Of a stretch of 64,000 nucleotides of DNA, positions 36,756 through 45,612 are shown piece after piece (within the stretch, counting starts at the first letter, position 1; every line of letters starts with the position of its first letter). The stretch is from the NCBI RefSeq assembly GCF_009857595.1, contig NZ_WWCU01000010.1, positions 62,001-126,000 on the forward strand, given 5' to 3'. Origin of the DNA: Pseudoduganella aquatica (GTDB lineage: Bacteria; Pseudomonadota; Gammaproteobacteria; Burkholderiales; Burkholderiaceae_D). The notes under the pieces are model-generated. The model ran no database searches and had not been told where the DNA came from. It worked only from the letters and a program-made list of their open reading frames with translations. Both the position numbers and the translations under genes were made by a program.

Positions 36756-38365
36756 CGCGGCTTCGAGGGGTCCGGCACGTTGAACACGCGCCGGACAAAG
36801 CTTTCCATGGCCTGGAACACCCCTTCCACGCCGAAGCCGGCGATAAAGGACAGCGCCGAGCCGCTCAGCGTCCACGCGCCCGCCAGCGCGGGCTCGGCGG
36901 TGCTGCCTGTGCCGCTGGCGTTGACGAACAGGCCGATGCACGCGCCTATGGTGGCGCCCAATGCCAGCTGGCCCAGCGCCAGCGAATGGTCGCGCGGCGA
37001 CAGCATGCTTTCCCGCATCTTGCGCCACAGGTCGCGCACCACCGCCGCGCCAGCGCCCAGGATGCCGTAGCACAGCGGCAGCACCGCGCTGCCCAGCACC
37101 AGCGTGAGGATGCGCGCGGTTTCCTCGTCGCCGCCCTGGCGCGGCGCGCGGCCGGGACGCTGCGGCGGCTCGGGAATGGGTTCCAGGAAATAGGTCGCGC
37201 TGCGGTACAGCGCCTTCCACGGCTGCAGCCAGGCGGCCAGGTTGTGGCGGGTGACGGAGCGCTCGCGGTCCAGCCGGCTGTCCTGCGCGCACAAATGGTA
37301 TTCCTCTATGCTGCGGTAGCGCTGCGCCGGCGGCGTGTTGTCCAGCTGGGGTGCGCGCTCGGGGTCGCAGTAGACCACCAGGCGCATGGGCGGCGTGACG
37401 GCCGCCGCTTGCGGCGCACCCTTTGCCAGCCGCGCCAGCTCGTCCGCCGCCAGCTTGGCCTCGGCGTCCGACACCTTGGCGGTCAGCTCGCGCTGCTGGG
37501 TGCGCAGCGTGTCCAGGTGGGTCAGGATCACATTACCCGCCGTGACGTTCCAGGACAGCAAACAGGTGAACACCAGCCAGATCACCAGGCCCACCACGAT
37601 GCGCCAGATGCCACGGCTGAACTTGCCGGCCGGGCCGATCAGGCCGGGGAAGGCGGTGCGCGCCAGCGACATGCGCGTGGGCGGGCGCGTAAAGCCGCCG
37701 CCCGGGGCGATCAGGTCGCCATTGCTGGCGCCGGCACGGCTGCCCGGCCAGCCGTTGCCTCCGCCGCCGGCCCCACCGCCTCCGCCTCCGCCTCCGCCTC
37801 CGCCTCCGCTACCGCTTCCGCCACTTCCAGCACCGCTGCCCCCGCCGCTGCCATGGCCGCCGTCGCCTCGGCCGGAACCGGGCGCCCTGCGGCTCGCGCT
37901 GTCACCCATCAAGCCGCCGGGGCCGGAGGGGCCGCCCAGCCAGGGCGGCGGCCCTGCGTCCGCGCGCATGCCCTCCCCGTCGCCGGCTCCGGGCTGCGCG
38001 ACGCCGCCTCCCCGGCGGTCGACATGGCGGCCCCAGCGCGAGCGCTGGCGCGGGTCGTCCTCGCCCACCACCAGCAAGGTGAAGGCGATGGTGGCGCCGT
38101 TGGCCGGCTTGGCGGCGGCGTTCAGTTTGTCTTTGGCTTGCAGCAGGATGGCCGCCTGATGCGCCTGGCTGGCCTGGCCGGCCTCGGGCGGCCAGCCGAT
38201 TTCGCAGATCTCGGTGATCAGCTCCTGCACATCCGGCGCCAGGCCCTTGTCCCAGCGGCCGGAAATGAAGTCGAGCAGCAAATACACTTCGCTGAGCTCG
38301 CGCACGAAGATGAAATCGCGGATCTGGACGGGCCGCGCGGCCCCTTCGCTTTTAATGTCAGCCAT
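36752..38365 (-). CDS. Glycine-rich multi-domain membrane protein of unknown function
   Basis: A 537-residue protein with no recognised family. An N-terminal soluble part (about 1-115) is followed by a long Gly/Ser/Pro-rich linker (about 115-240) that includes a run of glycines. A transmembrane helix lies near 265-285. A soluble segment with a short coiled coil (about 290-330) comes next, then three or four C-terminal helices (about 420-520). The ATG at 38365 has a strong GGAGG site, which supports a real gene. It ends convergently on the gamma-lyase gene. It may be a scaffold or envelope protein; nothing points to an enzyme. Confidence 0.7.
   Translation of the reverse strand: MADIKSEGAARPVQIRDFIFVRELSEVYLLLDFISGRWDKGLAPDVQELITEICEIGWPPEAGQASQAHQAAILLQAKDKLNAAAKPANGATIAFTLLVVGEDDPRQRSRWGRHVDRRGGGVAQPGAGDGEGMRADAGPPPWLGGPSGPGGLMGDSASRRAPGSGRGDGGHGSGGGSGAGSGGSGSGGGGGGGGGGGGAGGGGNGWPGSRAGASNGDLIAPGGGFTRPPTRMSLARTAFPGLIGPAGKFSRGIWRIVVGLVIWLVFTCLLSWNVTAGNVILTHLDTLRTQQRELTAKVSDAEAKLAADELARLAKGAPQAAAVTPPMRLVVYCDPERAPQLDNTPPAQRYRSIEEYHLCAQDSRLDRERSVTRHNLAAWLQPWKALYRSATYFLEPIPEPPQRPGRAPRQGGDEETARILTLVLGSAVLPLCYGILGAGAAVVRDLWRKMRESMLSPRDHSLALGQLALGATIGACIGLFVNASGTGSTAEPALAGAWTLSGSALSFIAGFGVEGVFQAMESFVRRVFNVPDPSKPR
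37776..37805. repeat. Five tandem CCGCCT hexamers within the Gly-rich gene
   Basis: Five perfect copies of CCGCCT encode part of the polyglycine run on the minus strand. The hexamer keeps the frame, so copy-number slippage would only change linker length. Confidence 0.85.
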
Positions 38366-38444
38366 GGCGCACCTCCATACGCCACAGCATGTTCCCTCAA
38401 GGCTCAGCCACCATGATTTGCATCAAGCACGGCAGCCGAACTTT

Positions 38445-40685
38445 TCACTCGCCCGGGTGATACTTGCGTTCCAGGTGCTTTTCCACGTCTTCCTTGTAGA
38501 ACAGCACATCCTTGAACTCGCCGCGCGCATACATTTCGGCCTGGTCCATGAAGTGCGGCGAGGCCGGGTTGCCGCTCTGGCCGCCCGCCAGGATGCTCCT
38601 GGCGCGCACCCGCTTGCCGAATTCCACCGCCGCCACAAAGCTGTTGCCGCGCTCGCCATAGATGCGCTTGGTCTTCGGCGCGGACGTCTGGCCGTAGGCC
38701 GCCAGCGCGCCCCAGTTGCCGGAGGCGTAAGGCACCGGAATGCTGGGCTTGCTGTCGTCGAAAGGCTGCACCACGTCGCCAGTCAGGCGCTGGAAGCGGT
38801 TGATTTCACCCCACGGCGTTTGCCAGCTGCCAAAGTCCTCGTTCAGCTTGGCCGACGCGCGCGCCAGCGCGTACAGGCGCTCCTGCGGCGCCAGCTGGGT
38901 GGCGATATAGTCCAGCACCGGCAGCTCCATCTTGCGGGCCGCCGGGCCGAATATCTTGGCCAGATCCTGCAGCCAGAAGATGGCCAGCGAAGTCTGCACC
39001 GAGGCCAGCGAATAGCGCATGTCCCAGCGGCGCAGCACATGCACCTGCGGCGCCAGGCTGGATTTCAGCGTGTCGCCGTCGGGCAGCTCGTCCCAGGCCG
39101 CGAACAGCTGCGGCAGCAGCGGCTCGAAGGCGGTGAGCTGGCTGTCGTAGGCCGAGGCGATCAGGCTCTCCAGCGTGAAGTCCTTTTTGTTCTCCAGTAC
39201 CCGCACGGCGTGGATGCCGCGCGCGTTCTCCGGCTGCGCCGCCATGTAGGCCGGATAGTCGGCCGCTTTCGGGCTGTAGGCGCCCGCCGCCGTGAACGGC
39301 GTGCTGTTGGTGTTCTGGATCCAGCCGTTCTTCGGATTGAACAGCTGTATCGTGTCCTTCACCGCGTGCAGGCCCTTCCAGTCGGTGGCGGGATCGCTGC
39401 CGTCCACCGGCTTGCGGTAATTGAAGCGCGGGTCGCGCACGGGAATAAAATTGCCATGGAAGTAGGCGATATTGCCGTCCGCATCCGCATACACGGTGTT
39501 GTTGGACGAGTTGGTGCGCAGCTCCATCACCTTGCAGAACTCGGCATAGTTGCGCGCCTTGGTGCGCAGCCAGGACTGTTGCAGCGCTTTCAATGGCTCG
39601 TTCATCAGGCTGACCGATACCCAGCGGCCGTCGATGGCACGCACCACCGGGCCGTGGTGCGTGAAGTAGGCGGTGACGGTCTTCTCCGCCATGCCGGCGG
39701 CGGTTTTGTAGGGCAGGCGCAGCGGCACCGCTTTCACGGGACGCTCCTCGCGGCCGTATTTGTAGACGAATTTGCCATCCTTGCCGCTGACCGTCTCCAG
39801 GAACTCGTCGATGACGTCGCCGCCGCCGGAAGTGTGCATCCAACCCAGGCGCTCGTTGAAGCCCTGGTAGACGAAGAACTGGCCCCAGGTCACGGCGCCG
39901 TAGGCGTTCAGGCCTTCCATGCTGCTGACCTGCACTTCGGGCCGGAAATAGAAGGAGGTGTGCGGATTGATCATCAGCATGGCGTGGCCGGACTTGCTGA
40001 TGGCCGGCGCAATGGCGAAGCCGTTCGAGCCGCTGGGCTCGTGGTCCAGGTCGCTGCCGGCCAGCGCCAGCGGCGGCAACGGCTGCGGCGTCTTGCCGTA
40101 GAAGCGTTCCAGCTCCTTCAGGTCCACCGATTCGATATCGCCGCCTATGCTGCCTTCGCTGAAGCTAAGCGCCATCCACGGCTCGAAGCGCGTGATCAGC
40201 GCCGGCTGCACGTCGGGATGCGTGAGCAGATAGTAGTTCAGGCCGTCCGCATAGGCGTTCATCAGCTTTTTCAGCCAGGCCGGCGCGGCCGCGTACTGCG
40301 CTTTCAGACTCTCGGGCGTGATGAACAGCTTCATGCGCAGGTCCCGGTACAGCTCGGCCTCGCCCTGCACCTCGGCCAGGCGGCCCATGGCGTTGATGTA
40401 ATTGAGTTCCACCCGGTGGAAGTCGTCCTCCGCCTGCGCGTACAGCAGGCCGAACACGGCGTCCGCGTCGGTCTGGCCGTAGACGTGGGGAATGCCCCAC
40501 TTGTCGCGCAAGATCGTCACGCGCTGGGCCAGCCCTTTCAGGCGCGCGGCCTCGGCTTTGGACGGCGGTACGGCGGCGGCAGCGCGCGGCGTGGCAGGCG
40601 TGCCGGACTGCGCTGCACTGGCGCACAGCGACGCGGCGCTGGCGCCGCAAGCGGCGGCCAGCAGCAGAAAACTCCATCTCGACAT
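38445..40685 (-). CDS. Penicillin acylase family amidase (S45), possible acyl-homoserine lactone acylase
   Basis: A 746-residue periplasmic Ntn hydrolase made as one chain with a signal peptide (cleavage near residue 24). It self-cleaves before Ser220 in GSNGFAI, which becomes the catalytic N-terminal nucleophile of the beta chain. Family motifs RDKWGIPHVYG and a late ERGNSFVAAVEFG are clear. Substrates may be beta-lactam side chains, lactone signals or other amides. I choose the ATG at 40685 (GGAG six bases upstream) over a TTG two codons earlier. It stands 23 bases from the ParB-like gene, probably in one operon. Confidence 0.9.
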   Translation of the reverse strand: MSRWSFLLLAAACGASAASLCASAAQSGTPATPRAAAAVPPSKAEAARLKGLAQRVTILRDKWGIPHVYGQTDADAVFGLLYAQAEDDFHRVELNYINAMGRLAEVQGEAELYRDLRMKLFITPESLKAQYAAAPAWLKKLMNAYADGLNYYLLTHPDVQPALITRFEPWMALSFSEGSIGGDIESVDLKELERFYGKTPQPLPPLALAGSDLDHEPSGSNGFAIAPAISKSGHAMLMINPHTSFYFRPEVQVSSMEGLNAYGAVTWGQFFVYQGFNERLGWMHTSGGGDVIDEFLETVSGKDGKFVYKYGREERPVKAVPLRLPYKTAAGMAEKTVTAYFTHHGPVVRAIDGRWVSVSLMNEPLKALQQSWLRTKARNYAEFCKVMELRTNSSNNTVYADADGNIAYFHGNFIPVRDPRFNYRKPVDGSDPATDWKGLHAVKDTIQLFNPKNGWIQNTNSTPFTAAGAYSPKAADYPAYMAAQPENARGIHAVRVLENKKDFTLESLIASAYDSQLTAFEPLLPQLFAAWDELPDGDTLKSSLAPQVHVLRRWDMRYSLASVQTSLAIFWLQDLAKIFGPAARKMELPVLDYIATQLAPQERLYALARASAKLNEDFGSWQTPWGEINRFQRLTGDVVQPFDDSKPSIPVPYASGNWGALAAYGQTSAPKTKRIYGERGNSFVAAVEFGKRVRARSILAGGQSGNPASPHFMDQAEMYARGEFKDVLFYKEDVEKHLERKYHPGE

Positions 40686-40708
40686 AGGCAACTCCGGGTT
40701 TGTTCTGA

Positions 40709-41542
40709 TCAGGAAGCGTCCACCAGCTGCGCGATGCGCTCGCGCAGTTCCGCGTTTTCATTGCGCAACTTGGACACGCGGTCTTTCAGCTGCGCCACTT
40801 CGGCGCGCAATTGCTCGACTTCGCTCATCGGCTCGGCCATCGCGCCGTCCTCGCCCGCCTTGGCTTCCTTGGGCGGGCGCGATGCGGCGCGCTGTTCGCG
40901 GATCTCCTTGGCGGCCTGCTGCAGCAGCTTCTTGCCACCCGCCACCGCCGCCACCTGCTCGGCCTCGGGCAGCGACGCCACCGTGGCGGCGGCGTTGATG
41001 GAGATGGTGCCGGCGCGCACAGCCTCCACCAGCTCGGGCGCGGCCGTTTTCTGGATCTTCTCGATCTGGCTGATGGTGTTGCTGCTCAGACGGGCGGCGC
41101 GCGCGATGTCCTCGCGCGAGGTGCGCACCTTGGCCGGCGCAGGGGCGCCTTCCTGGTCCGGCTCGGGCGGGGTGATGCTCGCGTCCTCGGCCGCCGTTTT
41201 CGCGGCCAGCTCGGCGCTGCGGGCGTCCATGATGTCCTTCTTGCGCAGCGCCAGCACGCCGCGCTGGAAGTCGGACACGCTGCGGCGGCCCAGATGGTTG
41301 TCTATCATCCACAGCATCACGTCTTCCATGCTGTGGAAGCTCTCGTTCTGGATCACCTTGAACGGAATGCTGTGGCGCTGGCAGATGGAGTAGCGGTTGT
41401 GGCCGTCCACCAGCACGTCGTTCCACAGCACCAGCGCGTCGCGACAGCCTTCGGCCAGGATGCTGCGCTCAAGCGCAGCGTACTCGGCCTCGGTCAAGGG
41501 GTCGATATAGCTGCGCAGCATGTCATTGATTTGGATTTGCAT
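40709..41542 (-). CDS. ParB-like nuclease-fold protein with coiled-coil tail
   Basis: A 277-residue protein. The N-terminal ParB/sulfiredoxin-like domain has DPLTEAEYAALERSI and VDGHNRYSIC, the latter being the nucleotide-binding core of the fold. A helix-turn-helix-like region lies near residues 140-165 (TSREDIARAARLSSNTISQI). A leucine-rich coiled coil ends the protein (about 240-273). No ParA or origin is nearby, so it is unlikely to be the chromosomal partition protein. A DNA-binding or regulatory role is more likely. The ATG at 41542 follows CAGGAA. Confidence 0.8.
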   Translation of the reverse strand: MQIQINDMLRSYIDPLTEAEYAALERSILAEGCRDALVLWNDVLVDGHNRYSICQRHSIPFKVIQNESFHSMEDVMLWMIDNHLGRRSVSDFQRGVLALRKKDIMDARSAELAAKTAAEDASITPPEPDQEGAPAPAKVRTSREDIARAARLSSNTISQIEKIQKTAAPELVEAVRAGTISINAAATVASLPEAEQVAAVAGGKKLLQQAAKEIREQRAASRPPKEAKAGEDGAMAEPMSEVEQLRAEVAQLKDRVSKLRNENAELRERIAQLVDAS

Positions 41543-41666
41543 TCGGTATTCCTGGAAAAATCGGGCGCGGCCGGCGCGCATGCGCGCACCCTGCCCCATC
41601 GCCGTCCAGCATGCTACACCAATTGCGTGTCCAACCCAAGGCGGGCGGCCCTGCTCTCCGGCAGGC

Positions 41667-43295
41667 TCAGGCGCCGCGCACCCGCAGCACCCGCTCCGCC
41701 CCCACATAATTGACCGCGTAGCCGTTGCGGCCCGCCGCTTTCACGCCGTACAGGGCCTGGTCGGCGGCCCGCATCACCAGGTCCGCCGCCACCGGCAGCT
41801 CAGTGGTGAGCGCGATGCCCACGCTGGCGCTCACGGGCAGCAGCTGTCCGCCCGCCGCGAACGGCGCCCGCATGGCCTCGATAATCTTTGCGCCCAGCAG
41901 GCTGACCTCGGCCCCGCCGGGCAACTGCTCGAAAATGATCACGAACTCGTCCCCCGCCAGCCGGGCCACCGTGTCGGTGCAGCGCACGGCGTCGCTCAGG
42001 CGGCGCGCAAACTCCACCAGCACCGCGTCGCCGGCGGCGTGGCCGTGCTGGTCGTTGATGGACTTGAAATGGTCGATATCGAGGAAGGCCAGGCCCACCT
42101 GCTGCCCGGCGCGCTGGGCGCGTGCCAGCGCCAGCGGGAAATAGTCGTCGAACATGCGGCGGTTGTGGATGCCGGTCAGCGCGTCGGTGGTGGCCAGGCG
42201 CTGCAAGTCCTTCTCGGCCCGCTCGCGGCGGCGCGACAAGGAGAAGAACGCCCGGCTCAGCTGGGCAAACTCGTCGCGGCCCTGGACGTCGAACACGCTG
42301 ATCGGCGCCAGGCCGGTGTCGATGTCGACCACGTGGCGGTGCAGGCGCAACAGCGGACGCAGCATGAGCTTGACCAGCAGCCAGCCGAACAGGCCCGCCA
42401 GCAAGGTCACCACCGCCACCGCCACCAGTGCCCGGGTACGCACGCTGGCCATGGGCGCGAACGCGCTCTGGATCGGATAGGACACGGCGATCACCCAGTC
42501 CACCTCGCGCAGGCGCTGGTGCGCCAGCAGGGTCGGCACCCCTTCGTCGAGCAGCTCGTCGGTCCAGCCGTCCGCGCTGCCCAGCACCGCGTCCACCAGA
42601 GAGCCGTCGCCGGCGTCCCCGTGGTTCAGCAGCAAGGCCTTGTTGGGATGGTGCACAAAGACGCCGTCGCCGGTCACGATAAACAGATAGCCGCCCGTGC
42701 CGGAGCGCAGACTGTCGAGGCGTGCCGAAAACGAGGGCCGCAGCAGCTCGATGGAGCCCTGCACCACGCCGATGATCTCGCCCTTGGAATTGAGCAACGG
42801 CTGCGTCAGCGCGACTATCGGCTTGCCGGTCAGTACGCTGCGGAACGGCGCCGACGTCACGCCTTCGCGCGTGCGCAGGGTGTCCCTGAAGTACTGGCGC
42901 GCGGCCACGTTCAGCGTGCCCCGGGCGCGGCGGTCCACCAGGCTGGCGACCAGATTGCCTTGCGTATCGAACACGGTGACGTTGAAAAATTCGTCGCGCA
43001 GGCTGCTGTGCGCTTCCAGCAGCGCCTGCATGTCGCCGAGCGCAGGTTCGGCACCGGACGGCTGCTCGGTGAACGCCTTGAGCATCTGGCGCTTGGCCAC
43101 GATGTCGCGCTCCACATAGGCTGCGGCGGTCGCCAGCAGCGCCTGCTCCTGCTGCGCGATCGACTGGCGCATGGCCGATTCGGCAATCAGCAGCGACACG
43201 CCGCCCGCGCCCAGCGCGGCGAACAGCACCATCGCGGTGACGAGCATCGTGATCTTGAATTTGAAACTAAGGAAGAAATGAACCACTGGCCGCAT
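41667..43295 (-). CDS. Membrane diguanylate cyclase with dCache sensor
   Basis: A 542-residue inner-membrane protein. Two helices (about 13-35 and 290-312) enclose a periplasmic double-Cache ligand-binding domain. HAMP-like sequence and a GGDEF domain follow. The active-site motif is AGDEF at 447-451; the first Gly is replaced by Ala, which is common in active cyclases. RCTD five residues upstream is the canonical inhibitory site. It probably makes cyclic di-GMP in response to a small external ligand. The ATG at 43295 has a GGAGG site. The gene is monocistronic. Confidence 0.92.
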   Translation of the reverse strand: MRPVVHFFLSFKFKITMLVTAMVLFAALGAGGVSLLIAESAMRQSIAQQEQALLATAAAYVERDIVAKRQMLKAFTEQPSGAEPALGDMQALLEAHSSLRDEFFNVTVFDTQGNLVASLVDRRARGTLNVAARQYFRDTLRTREGVTSAPFRSVLTGKPIVALTQPLLNSKGEIIGVVQGSIELLRPSFSARLDSLRSGTGGYLFIVTGDGVFVHHPNKALLLNHGDAGDGSLVDAVLGSADGWTDELLDEGVPTLLAHQRLREVDWVIAVSYPIQSAFAPMASVRTRALVAVAVVTLLAGLFGWLLVKLMLRPLLRLHRHVVDIDTGLAPISVFDVQGRDEFAQLSRAFFSLSRRRERAEKDLQRLATTDALTGIHNRRMFDDYFPLALARAQRAGQQVGLAFLDIDHFKSINDQHGHAAGDAVLVEFARRLSDAVRCTDTVARLAGDEFVIIFEQLPGGAEVSLLGAKIIEAMRAPFAAGGQLLPVSASVGIALTTELPVAADLVMRAADQALYGVKAAGRNGYAVNYVGAERVLRVRGA

Positions 43296-43542
43296 AGCAA
43301 GCCTCCTGCCGCGCACGGAGCGCATCCAATTAATACATTGGCGGAGCTGGGGCCATTTCGGTAGCCGGGAGCGGAGGCGAGGCGCCGGCCAATCTGCCGC
43401 GATTATAGTGGATATTCCCGCTGGGCATAACAGCAATTGACGTGCGTTGCACGATGGCAACGAGGGCGCTGGCGAAGAGCAGGCACGAAGAAAATTGCCA
43501 ATCGTGTATTATTTCCCGACATTTAACTGGAGGGCAGAATAA

Positions 43543-43929
43543 GTGGACAAACTACTGTTGACCTTGCGGGCCGCCGCTTTCCCGAAAAAGCTGGCTGGAT
43601 TTGCCCTGCTGTTTTCAGTCGGCGTGGGCGCATGCGGTTCGAGCCACGCGAAGCCGGCCATAGCGGCCCCAGCGAGCGGCTTGGAACACATCGCAGCCCA
43701 GACTTGCGAGAGCGGCGTGATAGCGCGCTCGAAAAACAAGACTACGCTGGATTTCCACCATTCCACCACCACGCCACAGGTGCGCAAATTGGGCGAGGAC
43801 ATGGTGGTCGTGCTGCTCAAGTTTTCCGCGAAAAACGCCTCCGGCGCTGAATCGGGATCGATCGCCAAATGCGTGCTCTCCGCAGACGGCAAGAAGCTGA
43901 TTGTGATTGATGTTGAGGATGCTAAGTAA
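43543..43929 (+). CDS. Putative small lipoprotein
   Basis: A 128-residue protein with a GTG start at 43543 behind GGAGGG. The signal sequence ends in a lipobox-like VGAC near residue 31, so an outer- or inner-membrane lipoprotein is likely. The mature part contains two further cysteines and a beta-rich C-terminus ending in VIDVEDAK. No family is recognised. It is a single gene facing the toxin-antitoxin operon, with 22 bases between their convergent ends. Confidence 0.7.
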   Translation: MDKLLLTLRAAAFPKKLAGFALLFSVGVGACGSSHAKPAIAAPASGLEHIAAQTCESGVIARSKNKTTLDFHHSTTTPQVRKLGEDMVVVLLKFSAKNASGAESGSIAKCVLSADGKKLIVIDVEDAK

Positions 43930-43951
43930 GCCACGTGCGCCGTGCAGGGCC

Positions 43952-44638
43952 TCATAGCAAGTTTCGCGCAATGTGGCAGGGATCAGCTAATAGCTCTGCG
44001 AATATTCTCGCTTCTGAAAACTGCTGGACTTTGGTCGCCATCACCCGCGCCAGCACGCTCTGCACGTGCGAAGAAATGGCATAGGCACGCGCCCCGGGGT
44101 GTCGTCGCGACGGATAAATAAACCCGTGTACTTGCCCACCGAGTTCGGCCAAGATCTGGTCAAGCTCAAACCCGAGCCATTGGCACCAAATATAATCTGG
44201 ACTACGGAGATGATCATAAATTCCCAGTCGGCTCGCAGCGACACCGGAGAGATCGAAAAGCTGCAGTGGCTGAGAGAACGATAGGTTAGCAATCAAGCCA
44301 TTTTCCGCGCCCGCCTCAATGACGAAACGACCAGGATGGGTCGCGGGGTTCTTGCAAAACTGCGCTTCCCACACTGCTGTATAGGCTGTCTCGGCGGTAT
44401 AAATCCAGAAGAAAGGAAATCCCGCACCAGTCTTCATACTGTCCGGCGGCCCGAATCTGTAGGTACGCATCACGGCGTGCGGCCAGATCGACGGCGTATT
44501 CCAGGCCGCCCTAACCAGCTCGCAACCGGCTGGAATTTCAACAATATAAGATGCCAGGACTTCCCTTAGCAAATCACGTGGCGGCAACTGTGCAGCAATG
44601 GCAGGCGGTATCGCCACTGCATCGGTTGGATAAGACAT
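43952..44638 (-). CDS. RES-domain toxin (NAD+-degrading type)
   Basis: A 228-residue RES-family protein. The family polar residues are visible: Arg and Tyr in RTYRFGPP, Glu in YTAVWEAQF and Ser in FIYPSRRHPGARAYAI. RES toxins phosphorolyse or ADP-ribosylate using NAD+ and so deplete it (family knowledge). It is the downstream gene of a two-gene operon, 2 bases from the antitoxin stop. The N-terminal extension of about 45 residues is longer than in compact RES toxins. The region is visibly less GC-rich than its neighbours, which suggests horizontal gain. Confidence 0.88.
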   Translation of the reverse strand: MSYPTDAVAIPPAIAAQLPPRDLLREVLASYIVEIPAGCELVRAAWNTPSIWPHAVMRTYRFGPPDSMKTGAGFPFFWIYTAETAYTAVWEAQFCKNPATHPGRFVIEAGAENGLIANLSFSQPLQLFDLSGVAASRLGIYDHLRSPDYIWCQWLGFELDQILAELGGQVHGFIYPSRRHPGARAYAISSHVQSVLARVMATKVQQFSEARIFAELLADPCHIARNLL

Positions 44639-44640
44639 GT

Positions 44641-45360
44641 TTAGCCTATAAAGTCGGCCTCGCTCCTGAGTTTGAACTCAACCAGTTCAGTCACCTTGCG
44701 CGCACGCTCTGGTGCTGGCGCGCGCAGGATAGCCCACTGGCTGGTGTGTGTTGTGTGCCGCGTTGCAAATGGCAGCCCTGCAAGCACTTCCGCTGGAGAC
44801 ATACCATTTAGTTCCTCGGCCTCGCTCACCCAGAATGCGTGGATTTCACTACTCGGCATGTCGTCAAATAGTGCGAGCACCGGCGCGATCAATTCGGGGA
44901 CGGGCGGCACAAATTGCCAAGCCGGAAATTCCTTACCGATTGCGCGTCCTGCTGGGGTGATGCAGTAAAACCGCTTGCTATCTACAGCGCGATAAAACGA
45001 CGCTTGAGAAAGCCCCACCCATCCTTGCCCGACGACTTCCGAAACCTTGAGCTTAGACACTGGAAGAGCACTGGGACTGGTATTGGCAGGCACTTCCGTC
45101 GCACCGCCACTTCCGGTCAATGCCTGCCGACCTTCTGAAACAGCGCGTTTTACCAAGTTGAGCACACGGAGACGATCCGGTCCTTGCGCAAGCGCATCTG
45201 CCCGTTCGATAACCAGTTGAGAAAAACGGTCCAGAACAGCCAAGTCGCGCTGGGTAAGGTGGATATCCCAGGACTCAATGACAGAAGGTTCAGATTGCAG
45301 TGTCATCTCTCGATCCTTAAGCAATTTGTGGTAGAGCGGCTGCAGGATGGGTGGCAGCAT
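44641..45360 (-). CDS. Xre/MbcA/ParS-type antitoxin
   Basis: A 239-residue antitoxin. The C-terminal part (about 165-239) matches the toxin-binding DUF2384 domain, with the signature EELNGMSPAEVLAG close to LNGxTPxExL. The middle region is likely the DNA-binding part. It is longer than the usual 130-160 residues. The ATG at 45360 (AGGAT upstream) and an ATG at 45306 (AAGGA upstream) are both possible starts; the second would remove 18 residues. It should neutralise the RES toxin and repress the operon. Confidence 0.8.
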   Translation of the reverse strand: MLPPILQPLYHKLLKDREMTLQSEPSVIESWDIHLTQRDLAVLDRFSQLVIERADALAQGPDRLRVLNLVKRAVSEGRQALTGSGGATEVPANTSPSALPVSKLKVSEVVGQGWVGLSQASFYRAVDSKRFYCITPAGRAIGKEFPAWQFVPPVPELIAPVLALFDDMPSSEIHAFWVSEAEELNGMSPAEVLAGLPFATRHTTHTSQWAILRAPAPERARKVTELVEFKLRSEADFIG

Positions 45361-45410
45361 GGGATTGATCCTGGCGGCCTAGGGGCTAAATTAGCTATCA
45401 GTCGTTAGAA

Positions 45411-45453
45411 TATCAACAATTCTTAAGTTTATCAACTTTCTCGAGATTATCAA
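45411..45453. promoter_or_regulatory. Three TATCAA direct repeats, candidate antitoxin operator
   Basis: TATCAA occurs at 45411, 45430 and 45448, a spacing of 18-19 bases, in an A/T-rich block just upstream of the antitoxin gene. Iterated short sites are common autoregulatory operators of toxin-antitoxin promoters. The binding protein is inferred. Confidence 0.45.
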
Positions 45454-45612
45454 AATCCTAAACATAGACATGCTCCAGGGGATGTTGTCGTCCAACGCAG
45501 CATGAATTTCCTGAGCGCGCGTGGCAGCATTCGCAAGCCCAGGTTCCGCAAACGCCCATATGCGCAACTGGGCTGCTGGTGGTGTATGCTGCTGCGATTT
45601 AGCTCATCCACT

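Noticed and set aside
37776..37805. Tandem CCGCCT repeats considered as a CRISPR-like array
   Set aside because: The unit is 6 bases, without spacers, and encodes glycine codons in frame.
40686..40691. TTG start two codons upstream of the acylase ATG
   Set aside because: The GGAG site is better spaced for the ATG at 40685 and the signal peptide is complete from there.
38214..41393. Open frame of about 3 kb antisense to the acylase and ParB-like genes
   Set aside because: It mirrors the real genes with low-complexity translation and no ribosome site. The minus-strand genes have clear families.
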